Below are positions 23,973 to 32,326 of a stretch of 44,254 nucleotides of DNA, piece after piece. Each line of letters opens with the position of its first letter. The first letter of the stretch is position 1. The stretch is from Streptomyces klenkii. GTDB lineage: Bacteria; Actinomycetota; Actinomycetes; Streptomycetales; Streptomycetaceae. The stretch lies in NCBI RefSeq assembly GCF_003626645.1, contig NZ_RBAM01000028.1, forward strand, positions 1-44,254. The letters are read 5' to 3'. A program made the position numbers and the translations under genes. The notes under the pieces are model-generated. The model was not told the origin of the DNA, ran no database searches, and worked only from the letters and a program-made list of their open reading frames with translations.

Positions 23973-24602
23973 TCACCGGGCGCCCTTGGGGGCCGAGTGG
24001 CGCTCCAGGACGGCTTCGACGATCCGCATGAGCCGCTCACCCGCGTGTTCGACGCTTCCGTTCTGGGTGCTTACCTGGGCTCCTTCAAGGATGAAGGTGA
24101 TCTCAGCGGCCGCCTCGTCCGGATCGGACAGCCCGGCCCGGGCGCACAAGTCAGTGAGCCGGCGCATCTGGTTGGCCTTATGGGCTTCGATCAGCCGGCG
24201 CGCCGGGTGGGCGCGGTCGGGCAGTTCCGCGATGGAGTTGATGAACGGACACCCCCGGTGGGAGATCTCGGGAAGTCCGTCGGCGATGAACCGGGCGATC
24301 CCCAGGATCTGTGCCCGGGGCTCGTCGGGGTGTTCCTCCTCCAACCGGTCGAACACAGCGGTGTAGTCGGCCGCCACGATGCGGAGCCACTCCTCGACCA
24401 GTGCGTCCTTGGTAGCGAAATGGCGGTACAGCGCCATCTTGGTGGTCTCGGCCCGGTCGGCGATGGCCTGGACGCCCACCGCCTTGATCCCCTCGCGCGA
24501 GAAGAGTTCCTCCGCCGCGTCGAGGATCCGTTCCCGGGGCGGCAACTTGGCCACCCTGCTCTGCCTGCTGACTCTGTCCATGCTCGCCGTACGGCCCTTC
24601 AT
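23973..24602 (-). CDS. TetR family transcriptional repressor
   Basis: A 209-residue TetR-type regulator. The N-terminal helix-turn-helix is visible as RERILDAAEELFSREGIKAV, then QAIADRAETTKMALYRHF at about residues 45-62. The C-terminal part is a ligand-binding helical domain with a cysteine in the SHRGCPFIN segment. It is divergent from the amidase gene, and an exact palindrome lies between the two starts, so autorepression and control of the amidase are likely. It most likely responds to a small molecule, possibly an amide. Confidence 0.93.
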   Translation of the reverse strand: MKGRTASMDRVSRQSRVAKLPPRERILDAAEELFSREGIKAVGVQAIADRAETTKMALYRHFATKDALVEEWLRIVAADYTAVFDRLEEEHPDEPRAQILGIARFIADGLPEISHRGCPFINSIAELPDRAHPARRLIEAHKANQMRRLTDLCARAGLSDPDEAAAEITFILEGAQVSTQNGSVEHAGERLMRIVEAVLERHSAPKGAR

Positions 24603-24640
24603 CGGTCCGGTGGGGGGTTGCGCCGCCTGCTTCCAATGCT

Positions 24641-24692
24641 ACGGTACCGCTCAGTCCCACACGATACCGCTCGGTATCTTGAGATACCGGGC
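24641..24692. promoter_or_regulatory. Probable TetR operator cluster
   Basis: GATACCGCTCGGTATC (24663-24678) is an exact palindrome with a CT centre (arms GATACCG/CGGTATC). Related half-sites flank it: ACGGTACCGCTCAGT at 24641-24655 and GATACCGGGCGGTC at about 24682-24695. This pattern fits the TetR dimer on its own promoter and on the divergent amidase promoter. Confidence 0.75.
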
Positions 24693-24732
24693 GGTCTTGC
24701 TGGCCGGTGTCGCTTCTCCTGAATGGACGAAA

Positions 24733-26184
24733 ATGCAGCTCTCCGAGTACGTGAACTACGACGGCGTCGGCCTGGCTGACCTGGTCGCCCGCGGCCAGGT
24801 GACTGCCGCGGAACTCGCCGCGACGGCCCAGTTGGCGTCCGAGGCGGTGAATCCGCAGATCAACGCCGTCGTCGAGACCTGGCCCGCACAGGACACGCCG
24901 GCCCCCGGCAGCACGCCACTGGCGGGGGTACCCTTCCTGATCAAGGACCTCGCTGTCGCCATGGCCGGCAAGCGAGTGGAACTGGGCAGCCGCCTCGCCG
25001 CGGGAAACGTCGCCGGGGCCGACTCATCACTCATGGCGCGCTTCCGCCGCGCCGGGCTGGTGACACTCGGACGCACGGCGACTCCGGAATTCGCCTACAG
25101 CACCACCACGGAAGGCGTCCTGTACGGCGCCACCCGTAACCCCTGGGACCCGACCCGTAGCCCTGGCGGCTCCAGCGGCGGCTCGGGAGCCGCCGTCGCC
25201 GCGGGCATCGTCCCGATCGCGCATGCCACCGACGCAGCGGGCTCCATCCGTGTCCCCGCTGCCAGCAACGGTCTGTTCGGGCTGAAACCGACCCGCGGCC
25301 GGATCTCCATGGGCCCCGACGCCGACGAGGTCTTCAACGGGCTCGCCGTCCATGGAGCCCTCAGCCGCTCGGTACGCGACAGCGCCGCACTACTGGACCT
25401 CGTCCACGGCCCCGAGACCGGTGACCCCTATTCCGCCCCACGGCCGGAGCGGCCCTATGCGCAGGAGATCACCCGCTCCCCGGGCAGCCTGAGGATAGGC
25501 CTCCTGACACAGCCCTGGGGCGGTCGGACCGCCGACGCCACCGTCGTCGACGCCACACTGCGCTCCGCACGACTCGCCGAGTCCCTGGGACACCGGGTGG
25601 AAGAGGTCCAGGTCGACCTCGGCGTCAGCTGGGAAGAATTCGTCCTGGCCAATGCCCGCATCTGGAGCACCAATCTGGTGACGTGGATCGACGGCTTCGC
25701 CGCGGCCTTCGAGCGCCCCGTCGACTCCACCACTGTCGAACCCGAGATGCTGGCCAGCTACGTGTACGGACAGCAGGTCAGCGGGGCCGAGTTCGTCCAC
25801 GCACTCGCGATGCGCAACAGCGTCGCGCGCGCGATCGGCAGGTACTTCACCGACTACGACCTGCTGCTCACCCCGACCCTGCCCGAACTGCCCGTCCCTT
25901 TGGGTACGTACGCCGAGGGTGCCGAAGGCGCCGACGGTCTCGGCTGGGTCAGGCAACTCTTCCACCGCTCGCCCTTCACCGCCGCGTTCAATGTCGCCGG
26001 CACCCCCGCCATGTCCGTCCCCCTGGAGACCGACCCCGCCACCGGACTCCCCATAGGCATCCAGTTCGCCGCGGGTTACGGACGCGAGGACGTCCTCTTC
26101 CGCCTCGCCGGACAACTGGAACAGGCCGCTCCCTGGGCCCAGCGAACCCCCGCCGTGTGGGCGGGCAATCACCACAACGCCTGA
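24733..26184 (+). CDS. Amidase (amidase signature family)
   Basis: A 483-residue serine amidase that hydrolyses an amide to acid and ammonia. The Ser-cisSer-Lys triad is complete: K71 in PFLIKDLAV, S147 in SPGGSSGGSG, and S171 in TDAAGSIRVPA. The 24-residue spacing between the two serines matches the family. FGLKPTRGR follows, as usual. ATG 24733 is chosen because the upstream open frame runs through the TetR operator region and has no ribosome site. It diverges from the TetR gene. The substrate is not predictable; 6-aminohexanoate, peptide and aryl amidases all share these motifs. Confidence 0.93.
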   Translation: MQLSEYVNYDGVGLADLVARGQVTAAELAATAQLASEAVNPQINAVVETWPAQDTPAPGSTPLAGVPFLIKDLAVAMAGKRVELGSRLAAGNVAGADSSLMARFRRAGLVTLGRTATPEFAYSTTTEGVLYGATRNPWDPTRSPGGSSGGSGAAVAAGIVPIAHATDAAGSIRVPAASNGLFGLKPTRGRISMGPDADEVFNGLAVHGALSRSVRDSAALLDLVHGPETGDPYSAPRPERPYAQEITRSPGSLRIGLLTQPWGGRTADATVVDATLRSARLAESLGHRVEEVQVDLGVSWEEFVLANARIWSTNLVTWIDGFAAAFERPVDSTTVEPEMLASYVYGQQVSGAEFVHALAMRNSVARAIGRYFTDYDLLLTPTLPELPVPLGTYAEGAEGADGLGWVRQLFHRSPFTAAFNVAGTPAMSVPLETDPATGLPIGIQFAAGYGREDVLFRLAGQLEQAAPWAQRTPAVWAGNHHNA

Positions 26185-26297
26185 CGGCGCGCCCCCCGCC
26201 ACAACGACGGGCCCGAGCAGATGCCGCCCTTCGCCGGCCGCACCGGCCGGCCCGACTGGGCCGCCGCCGCGTCCGGCGCTGGCCTAGTGTTCCCTCC

Positions 26298-26753
26298 ATG
26301 ACCTCCCCGGACGACGACACTGATGACAAGCCCAACGTGACCATCCGCTGCCAGGACAACACGTTGGTCGGCGTGACGTTCTGCGACCGGTTCAGCTTCG
26401 ACGCAGACTCCGTGCACTATGCCGTCGAGCTCCGTGCCCCGGGTCTGACTGCGCGCGTCAACGAGGTCGTCGCCTGGATCTGGGACAGCGATCTCGCCCC
26501 GTTCCTGGAGGAGCTCGCCGCCGATTTCCGGGGGTGGGACGGCGTACGGAGCTGGCAGACCAACGACCGGGACCTGGCGGTGTCAGCCGTCTTCCGGTCC
26601 GGCGGGCACGTCGGGCTGACCTGGTCCCTGCGGCCATGGCCGTCGGACACCGGCGGCTGGAGTGCATCGGTAACCACCTGGCTGGCGTCCGGCGAGCAGA
26701 TGACTTCTCTGGCAGCCGACATCCGGCACTTCCTCGCCGGGGAACAGCAGTGA
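26298..26753 (+). CDS. DUF6228-like protein
   Basis: A 151-residue protein starting MTSPDDDTDDKPNV. It shows FCDRFSFDADSVHYAVELRA and a W-rich stretch (WIWDSDLAPFLEELAADFRGW), which I recall as typical of the DUF6228 family from Streptomyces. Function unknown; no signal or membrane segment. No Shine-Dalgarno is seen, and a TAGTGT box lies about 7 nt before ATG 26298, so a leaderless mRNA is possible. Transcribed after the amidase but across a 113-nt gap. Confidence 0.75.
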   Translation: MTSPDDDTDDKPNVTIRCQDNTLVGVTFCDRFSFDADSVHYAVELRAPGLTARVNEVVAWIWDSDLAPFLEELAADFRGWDGVRSWQTNDRDLAVSAVFRSGGHVGLTWSLRPWPSDTGGWSASVTTWLASGEQMTSLAADIRHFLAGEQQ

Positions 26754-26939
26754 CACCGGTCATCTGCGTCGTCACCTGGACTGGGGGAGGGGAGTGCTGA
26801 GGCGCTGCCGCGCTCGGATCGGTTGTGTATCTGCCGGCTGCCCGGACACCGCCATCGAGGAAGGGCCGGGACCTGTCCTCGATGAGCGGCATCCTGGCCG
26901 ACAACGCCTACCGTCTGTTGCCGGCCTGGCGGCCGGGCC

Positions 26940-27662
26940 TCACTTCAGGTGCCGGTCGTAGAACCGGCCCCCATCCTCCACCTCGAACCACGGGGTGCCG
27001 ACGTGGCCGCCCAGGTTGGCGTGCAGCGTCTTTTCCTTACTGCCGAAGGCGTCGAACAGGTCCAGGGCGCGCTGCCGGGGGTTCCCTTCGTCGTCCCACT
27101 GGAGCAGGAACAGCAGCGGAATGGTGACCTGCCGGGCCTCCTCGCGCTGGGCGCGGGGGACGTAACCCCCGGCGAAGAAACCGGCGACCGCGATGCGCGG
27201 CTCGGCCACCGCCAGCCGAATGCCGACGGCGGTCATCCCCGAGTACCCGACCGGGCCGCCGATCTCGGGCAGCGCAAGGAGGGCGTCCAGGATGGTCCGC
27301 CATTCCAGGACCGCCTTTTCGACCAGCGGGCCGACGAAGGATTCGAAGATCTCGTCGACCGGCTCGCCGGCCTGCATCGCCCGGCGGAGGTCGGCGCGGG
27401 CCTGCTCGTCGGTGGCGGAACGGGGCCGGTCCCCGTGCCCGGGGTGGTCGATGGCCGCCACCGCGTAGCCGTTCGCCGCGGAGTGCCGGGCTCGGGCCAC
27501 CAGTCGGGATTCCCGCCGGTGCAGGCCGCCGTTGTGGCCGATCAGGATCAGCGGGGCCGGTGCGGCGGATTCAGGCGTCCACAGAGTGCCGGGGACCTCG
27601 CCGAGGGTGAATTCGCGTTCGAGGACGCCGTCGTCGAGGCGCTGTTCGGAAGTGAATTGCAT
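26940..27662 (-). CDS. Alpha/beta hydrolase, dienelactone-hydrolase-like
   Basis: A 240-residue alpha/beta hydrolase. Nucleophile S141 sits in VGYSGMTAVG, the acid is D190 or D191 in LLQWDDEGN, and the base is H220 in NLGGHVGTPW. GHNGG near residue 42 and DHPGHGDR near 72 frame the active site. The natural substrate is unknown; such enzymes cleave esters, lactones or act on cephalosporin-like compounds. ATG 27662 has AAAGG seven nt upstream. Its neighbours give no pathway context. Confidence 0.88.
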   Translation of the reverse strand: MQFTSEQRLDDGVLEREFTLGEVPGTLWTPESAAPAPLILIGHNGGLHRRESRLVARARHSAANGYAVAAIDHPGHGDRPRSATDEQARADLRRAMQAGEPVDEIFESFVGPLVEKAVLEWRTILDALLALPEIGGPVGYSGMTAVGIRLAVAEPRIAVAGFFAGGYVPRAQREEARQVTIPLLFLLQWDDEGNPRQRALDLFDAFGSKEKTLHANLGGHVGTPWFEVEDGGRFYDRHLK

Positions 27663-27757
27663 GGTCGTGCCTTTCGGGAGTGCTCTGGAACGGCGCTCCC
27701 GGACGACCTATCGCCCGACCGTGACCCCGGAGGAGAGCACCCATGTCAATACTGCGT

Positions 27758-28156
27758 TCACGGGTACCACCTCCTCGTTCTCTCGCACGGCCACCGGCAA
27801 GGTAGCAGTGGCCGTCGTGCCCTGCCAAACGGTTTTCTGCGGAGGCTCTGAGGCCCGCCGTCATCTGTGATCGTTTCCTGTCCTTGCGGCAGAGGGGCGA
27901 GCGCCTGCGGCAGGTGCAGAATGACGGCGCGTGGCGCGCCGGCCCCCGGGCCGGGGCGGTCCGACGACAGTGAGGGGAAGGGCATGGTCGTCAGGTGCAC
28001 AGGCCCCAGAGGAAGGAATCCCGCCCGGCCCACGAAGTCCGCGGCGTGATCCGTGGTGATCCGGATGGGCGCCACTCCTTGCCCCACCACCTCGCGCCAC
28101 CAGGCAAGACGGTCCTCCGGCGGCAGGCTGGTCGTGTCGAGCTCCGTATACGCCAT
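27758..28156 (-). pseudogene. AraC-type regulator fragment (N-terminal sensor part only)
   Basis: From ATG 28156 the text MAYTELDTTSLPPEDRLAWW, then EVVGQGVAPIRITTDHAADF and a GPVHLT segment, matches the start of AraC regulators with the AraC-binding-like domain. After about residue 60 the sequence becomes R/P-rich and ends at 27758. The whole C-terminal DNA-binding domain (about 100 residues with two HTH motifs) is missing. So it is a truncated relic, or at most a short sensor-only protein. Confidence 0.6.
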
Positions 28157-28446
28157 CGGGCTCCCTCCAAGCGCTGCGACGGCGCCGAGCATGCACCTAC
28201 CGCCCACCAGCCACAATCGCCCTCCACTGATATGGCTCAGCGTGCTGTCGGCTATGGCCGGGAGGCTGTGGGCTGCCGTATGAGGTAGGCGCCCCCATCG
28301 GACTTGCCTCCGGGTAGCTCAATGACTGAACAAGCCGCAAGCCGCAAGCCGCGGATCCGGAACACAAAAATCATCATGGGCAGGTCAGGCGTTGATCGTT
28401 TAGAGTTCTGAGGATCATCAACTGTCCAGGGGGAGCAGGGCATTTC
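28157..28446. other. Intergenic region upstream of the phosphoesterase
   Basis: It includes three tandem CAAGCCG units at 28331-28351 and the mirrored hexamers GTTGAT/ATCAAC around 28393-28420, just upstream of the phosphoesterase. No PHO-box-like GTTCACC direct repeats are seen. GGGGAGCAGG lies before the ATG as ribosome site. Confidence 0.45.
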
Positions 28447-30072
28447 ATGGCGATCTCGCGTAGATCCGTACTCAAGGGTTCGTCAGCTGCGGCTGCGGTC
28501 CCGTTCGTTGCCGGTGCTGCCGGGGAGGCCGCTGCTGCATCTCCGCCGGCGACGCCGGCGCCCGGGCCGCTCCTGCAAAGCCGGCCGCACCGGCTGGGCG
28601 CGCCCGGGGTGCTGGGTGTCCACCTACAGTTCGGTTCGGACCCGTCCTCTGAGATGACTGTTTCTTGGATTACCCCGCAGTCGGTGCGCCGGCCGCAGGT
28701 GCGCCTCGGTACGCCGGAGGGCGGGCACGGTGGCCGGGTCGTCGAGGCGGAGACGCGTACGTATCGGGATGGGTTGTCGAAGGAGGAGGTGTACGTCCAC
28801 CACGCCCGGATCACCGGCCTGCGCCCCTCGACCACGTACCTGTACGCGGCCGGGCATGACGGCGCGGCCCCGGAGACCGGTTCGTTCACCACGGCGCCGC
28901 GCGGCCGCGCCGCGTTCACCTTCACCAGCTTCGGTGACCAGGCGACACCCAACCTGCGCCGGGTCATCCACCTCCCGGACGGCGTCCCTTCCCCCGTCAA
29001 CCGCTACCCGTTGCACACCAGCAGCCAAGTCGGCTCGCCCGCCTCGGCGGACATCGTCTCCGCCGTCGAGCGGGTCGCCCCGCTGTTCAACTTCGTCAAC
29101 GGCGACCTGTGCTACGCCGCGATCGCGGGTGCGTGGGGCACGAGCCGGACGGCGACCTGGGCGGACTGGTTCATCAACAACAGCCGTTCCACCCGGCTGC
29201 GCCCGTGGATGCCGTGTGCGGGGAACCACGAGAACGAGAAGGGCAACGGGCCCATCGGCGCCGCCGGCTACCAGACCTACTTCGCACTGCCCGCCTCCTC
29301 AGCCTCCTCCGACGAGGAAACCCGGGGCATGTGGTACGCGTTCACCGTCGGCGCGGTCCGCTTCATCAGCCTCGCCAACGACGACGTGGCGCTCCAGGAC
29401 GGCGGAGACACCTACATCAGCGGCTACTCCGGCGGCGCCCAGCGCCGCTGGCTGGAACGCGAACTGAAAGCCGCACGCGCCGACCAAGCCATCGACTGGA
29501 TCGTGGTCTGCATGCACCAGCCGATGATCTCCAGCCACCGCAGCGCCGGCAGCGACCTGGGGGTGCGCCGGGCGTGGGGCCCGCTGTTCGACGCGTACGG
29601 GGTTGACCTGGTGGTCAGCGGGCACGAGCACCACTACGAGCGGTCCCACCCGGTACGCGGCACTCTCCCCAACGAGGCCCGCACCCCTCTCCCGGTCTCC
29701 ACCCGCACCGACCTCATCGACACGGGCAAGGGCACCGTCCACATGGTCATCGGCGCGGGCGGCAACATCGCCACGAGCCAGGACGACCTCTTCGACACCC
29801 CCCAGGCCCGGGTCCTGACCGGCCTGAAAGACGACAAGACCTCCTCCGGCCACCGCGAACCGGTATGGATCCCCGAAGAAGCACCCTGGGCCGCCGTCCA
29901 GGACCGCAAGTACAACCGCGGCTTCGCTGCCTTCGACATCGACCCCGGCACCCACCGCGAGGGCCTGACACGCATGCGCGTCACCTACTACACCTTCGAC
30001 GGCCCCCACGGCGACCTGACCCCCGTCGACACCTTCACCCTGCAACGCCCACGCGCGGACGCCCGCCACTGA
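28447..30072 (+). CDS. Tat-exported metallophosphoesterase, purple-acid-phosphatase type
   Basis: A 541-residue exported enzyme. The Tat signal is SRRSVLKGSSAAAAV with twin arginines at 5-6 and an A-rich end near residue 31. A fibronectin-like domain (about 50-150) precedes the catalytic domain. Metal ligands follow the purple acid phosphatase order: FGDQ near 160, NGDLCY near 217, GNHE near 258, CMHQP near 355 and GHEHHYER near 392. It would hydrolyse phosphoesters outside the cell with a binuclear metal centre, possibly under phosphate limitation, although no PHO box is visible. It lies immediately before the CRISPR remnant. Confidence 0.93.
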   Translation: MAISRRSVLKGSSAAAAVPFVAGAAGEAAAASPPATPAPGPLLQSRPHRLGAPGVLGVHLQFGSDPSSEMTVSWITPQSVRRPQVRLGTPEGGHGGRVVEAETRTYRDGLSKEEVYVHHARITGLRPSTTYLYAAGHDGAAPETGSFTTAPRGRAAFTFTSFGDQATPNLRRVIHLPDGVPSPVNRYPLHTSSQVGSPASADIVSAVERVAPLFNFVNGDLCYAAIAGAWGTSRTATWADWFINNSRSTRLRPWMPCAGNHENEKGNGPIGAAGYQTYFALPASSASSDEETRGMWYAFTVGAVRFISLANDDVALQDGGDTYISGYSGGAQRRWLERELKAARADQAIDWIVVCMHQPMISSHRSAGSDLGVRRAWGPLFDAYGVDLVVSGHEHHYERSHPVRGTLPNEARTPLPVSTRTDLIDTGKGTVHMVIGAGGNIATSQDDLFDTPQARVLTGLKDDKTSSGHREPVWIPEEAPWAAVQDRKYNRGFAAFDIDPGTHREGLTRMRVTYYTFDGPHGDLTPVDTFTLQRPRADARH

Positions 30073-30162
30073 ACCACCCAGCACCGGCGGCCCGGACCCG
30101 CGGGCGGAGGAGGCTGGTCCGTTCCCCCGTCGCGCGGGGAGCAGCCGCCAGCCATTCGACGT

Positions 30163-30221
30163 GGGCCCCGCTGGGAGCCCTGGTTGTCGAGTGCATTCCT
30201 CGCGCTCGCGGGGATGGTCGT
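30163..30221 (+). CRISPR. Degenerate leader end plus decayed repeat
   Basis: This block aligns without gaps to the leader-repeat junction 377 bp downstream. In the first 57 positions 44 are identical, including the leader end CCTGGT-G-CGAGTG and the repeat end CGCGGGGATGGTC. The repeat part (30193-30221) has lost the CCCCGC left arm (CATTCCTCGCG in its place), so it should not form the normal hairpin. It is probably an old duplicate of the array start. Confidence 0.55.
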
Positions 30222-30499
30222 GGCCGCAACGGTTGGAGGGAAGTGCGCAATGGGCGTTCCCTGTGTCCGTTGAGGTGGTCCAGAGAGCTCCGAGCATACG
30301 GCTGCCGGATGCTCCGGTGCCCGCGTGATGGTGGGAGGCTCTCCGCTCTCACCCGAGGGGCGGGCGGATCGCCTGCCCTTCTCGCTGTGGCAGGGCGCGA
30401 GCCTTGGAGCCTGGGCTTTCTGGATGAAAGCATGATTAATATGCTGGCATGCTTGGGGCGTTGGGTTGTGGGCGAGTCGTTCCAAGGGTCTGATAGCTG

Positions 30500-30598
30500 A
30501 GGTATGTCCGAGTTTTTGCAAGTGAGTAAAAACTGGCCTGGGCCCCACTAAAAGGCCTGGTCGCCGAGTGTGCTCCCCGCACCCGCGGGGATGGTCCC
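30500..30598 (+). CRISPR. Type I-E CRISPR leader with one repeat, fused to cas6e
   Basis: A 29-nt repeat at 30570-30598 starts GTGCTCCCCGCACCC and ends GCGGGGATGGTCCC, the standard hairpin repeat of actinobacterial type I-E systems. Upstream, the AT-richer stretch TTTTTGCAAGTGAGTAAAAA (from about 30512) and AAAAGGCCTGGTCGCC look like a leader. No second repeat follows. The base after the repeat starts the codon for threonine about ten residues into cas6e, so the array and the cas6e 5' end are missing. Coordinates include the presumed leader. Confidence 0.8.
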
Positions 30599-31276
30599 AC
30601 CGCGCGCCTCGGCGCCCGTGGCCTGCTGTCCTCGCCGCAACGCATGCACGCGGCGGTGATGTCCTCCTTCGCCGACCTCCTGCCCAATGGGGGAGACAGC
30701 CCGCGAATCCTGTGGCGCGTCGACCGCAATTCCCGGGCAGAAGTCCTGCTCTACATCGTGAGCGCCGACCGCCCGGATCTCACACACCTGGTCGAGCAGG
30801 CGGGCTGGCCGACGACGGCCGGCTGGCAGACGTACGACTACAAGACCTTCCTCGACGGCCTCACCGAAGGCAGCACCTGGGCCTTCCGGCTCACGGCCAA
30901 TCCCGTTCACCATGTGCGCCGCACACCCGAGGAGCCCCGCAAACGGACGGCACACCTCACCCCGCGCCACCAGATGGGCTGGCTCCTCGCGAGGCAGGAG
31001 AAGGCCGGATTCCGAGTGCTGGAGACACCGGCCGACCGGCGGCTACCGAATGGAGGGAACGAACACCAACTGACGGTACGGGACGAGCAACGCCACCGTT
31101 TCGACAAGAACGAGCTGAGCACCGGCCAGGCGAATCGCGTCCCCCTGGTAACCGTAACCTTCGACGGCCGCCTGGAGGTGACCGACCCGGCAGCCCTGCG
31201 CCGCACACTCACGCTCGGGCTCGGAAAGGCGAAGGCGTACGGGTGCGGCTTGATGACGATCGCCAAGGTCGGGTGA
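30599..31276 (+). pseudogene. cas6e: 5'-truncated cas6e (CRISPR RNA endoribonuclease)
   Basis: Cas6e cuts pre-crRNA in type I-E systems. The body is well preserved: TARLGARGLLSSPQRMHAAV, LLYIVSADRPDLTHLVEQA, WAFRLTANPVHHVRR, RHQMGWLLARQEKAGFRVLE and the glycine-rich end LGLGKAKAYGCGLM. The first ten or so residues (first beta strand) are replaced by a CRISPR repeat, and no ATG, GTG or TTG is in frame back to the stop at 30527. Internal ATG 30644 would give 210 residues starting MHAAV, keeping the likely catalytic histidine as residue 2 but lacking the first strand. So it is probably inactive, or a shortened protein. Six nt separate it from cas1. Confidence 0.85.
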
Positions 31277-31282
31277 ACCGTC

Positions 31283-32326
31283 ATGACCACGATTTCCCAG
31301 CGCCCCGGGTCATCGCCACGTCAACTGACACGCGCGGCGGACCGCGTCTCCTTCGTCTACCTCGAACGGTGCTCCATCAACCGCGACGCCAATGCCATCA
31401 CAGCGGAGGACGCGGACGGTACCACCCATATCCCCTCCGCCACCATCGGAACTCTGCTCCTCGGCCCCGGCACGCGCATCACCCACCAGGCGATGAGCGT
31501 GCTCGGGGACAGCGGAGCAGCAGTGGCATGGGTAGGTGAGCACGGCGTCCGCTACTACGCGGGTGGACGTTCCCTCAGCCGCTCCTCAGCCTTGCTGGAG
31601 GCCCAAGCCACCTGCTGGGCCAGCCGCCGCACACGGCTGGAGGTGGCGCGGGCCATGTACCGGATGAGATTCCCCGACGAGGACCCCTCCGGCCTCACCC
31701 GTCATGAACTCCTCGGCCGCGAAGGACGCCGACTGAAGGATTGCTACCGCCAGCAGGCAGAACTGACCGGCGTCCCCTGGCACGGCCGTCGCTACGTGCT
31801 GGGAGACTTCACCGCCGGCGATGCGGTCAATCAGGCCATCACGGCCGCCGCACAGTGCATGTACGGCGTCACACATTCGGTGGTCACCGCATTGGGCTGC
31901 TCCACCGGCCTCGGCTTCGTCCACTCCGGCCACGAACTGTCTTTCGTCCTGGACGTTGCCGACCTCTACAAAACCGAGATCGGAATCCCCGTGGCCTTCG
32001 AAGTCGCCGCGGAGAGCCAGGAAGACGTGGGAGCACGAACGCGCCGGGCCTTGCGGGACAGAATCAACAAAGCACGTCTCCTCGACCGATGCGTTGCCGA
32101 CATCAGACACCTGCTCCTGCCGGACGCGGCGGTGGACGAGCCTTCATCCAATGCTGGCGAAGGCCGTGTACTCCTCCAGTCGGACCGCGCCGTTGAGGTG
32201 CCGGCCGGACGCAACTACGGGGGCGAGGTGACCTGGCGACGGTCATCGTGCTCACCCAGTGCCCGGTGGGCCTGCGTGGCTTCCTCACCCGCTGGCTGTT
32301 CGAGATCTCACCAGGCGTCTTCGTAG
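31283..32326 (+). CDS. cas1: Cas1, type I-E CRISPR integrase
   Basis: Cas1 joins new spacers into the array with Cas2. The three metal ligands are present with the spacing of E. coli Cas1: E147 in LLGREGRRL, H214 in GFVHSGHELS and D227 in LDVADLYK. The frame runs 347 residues to 32326, past the usual end. The last 30 or so residues (after NYGGEVTW) overlap cas2 in another frame and look non-native, so the original stop seems to be lost. The catalytic core is intact. Cas6e lies upstream, and cas2 overlaps the 3' end. Confidence 0.92.
   Translation: MTTISQRPGSSPRQLTRAADRVSFVYLERCSINRDANAITAEDADGTTHIPSATIGTLLLGPGTRITHQAMSVLGDSGAAVAWVGEHGVRYYAGGRSLSRSSALLEAQATCWASRRTRLEVARAMYRMRFPDEDPSGLTRHELLGREGRRLKDCYRQQAELTGVPWHGRRYVLGDFTAGDAVNQAITAAAQCMYGVTHSVVTALGCSTGLGFVHSGHELSFVLDVADLYKTEIGIPVAFEVAAESQEDVGARTRRALRDRINKARLLDRCVADIRHLLLPDAAVDEPSSNAGEGRVLLQSDRAVEVPAGRNYGGEVTWRRSSCSPSARWACVASSPAGCSRSHQASS

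Noticed and set aside
28300..28360. Possible tRNA near the phosphoesterase promoter
   Set aside because: A GTAGCTCAATGACTG stretch recalls a D-arm, but no acceptor stem, anticodon arm or T-arm (GGTTCGA) can be matched.
30568..31539. Forward open frame starting inside the CRISPR repeat
   Set aside because: Proline/arginine/histidine-rich shadow of cas6e; the cas6e frame has the family motifs.
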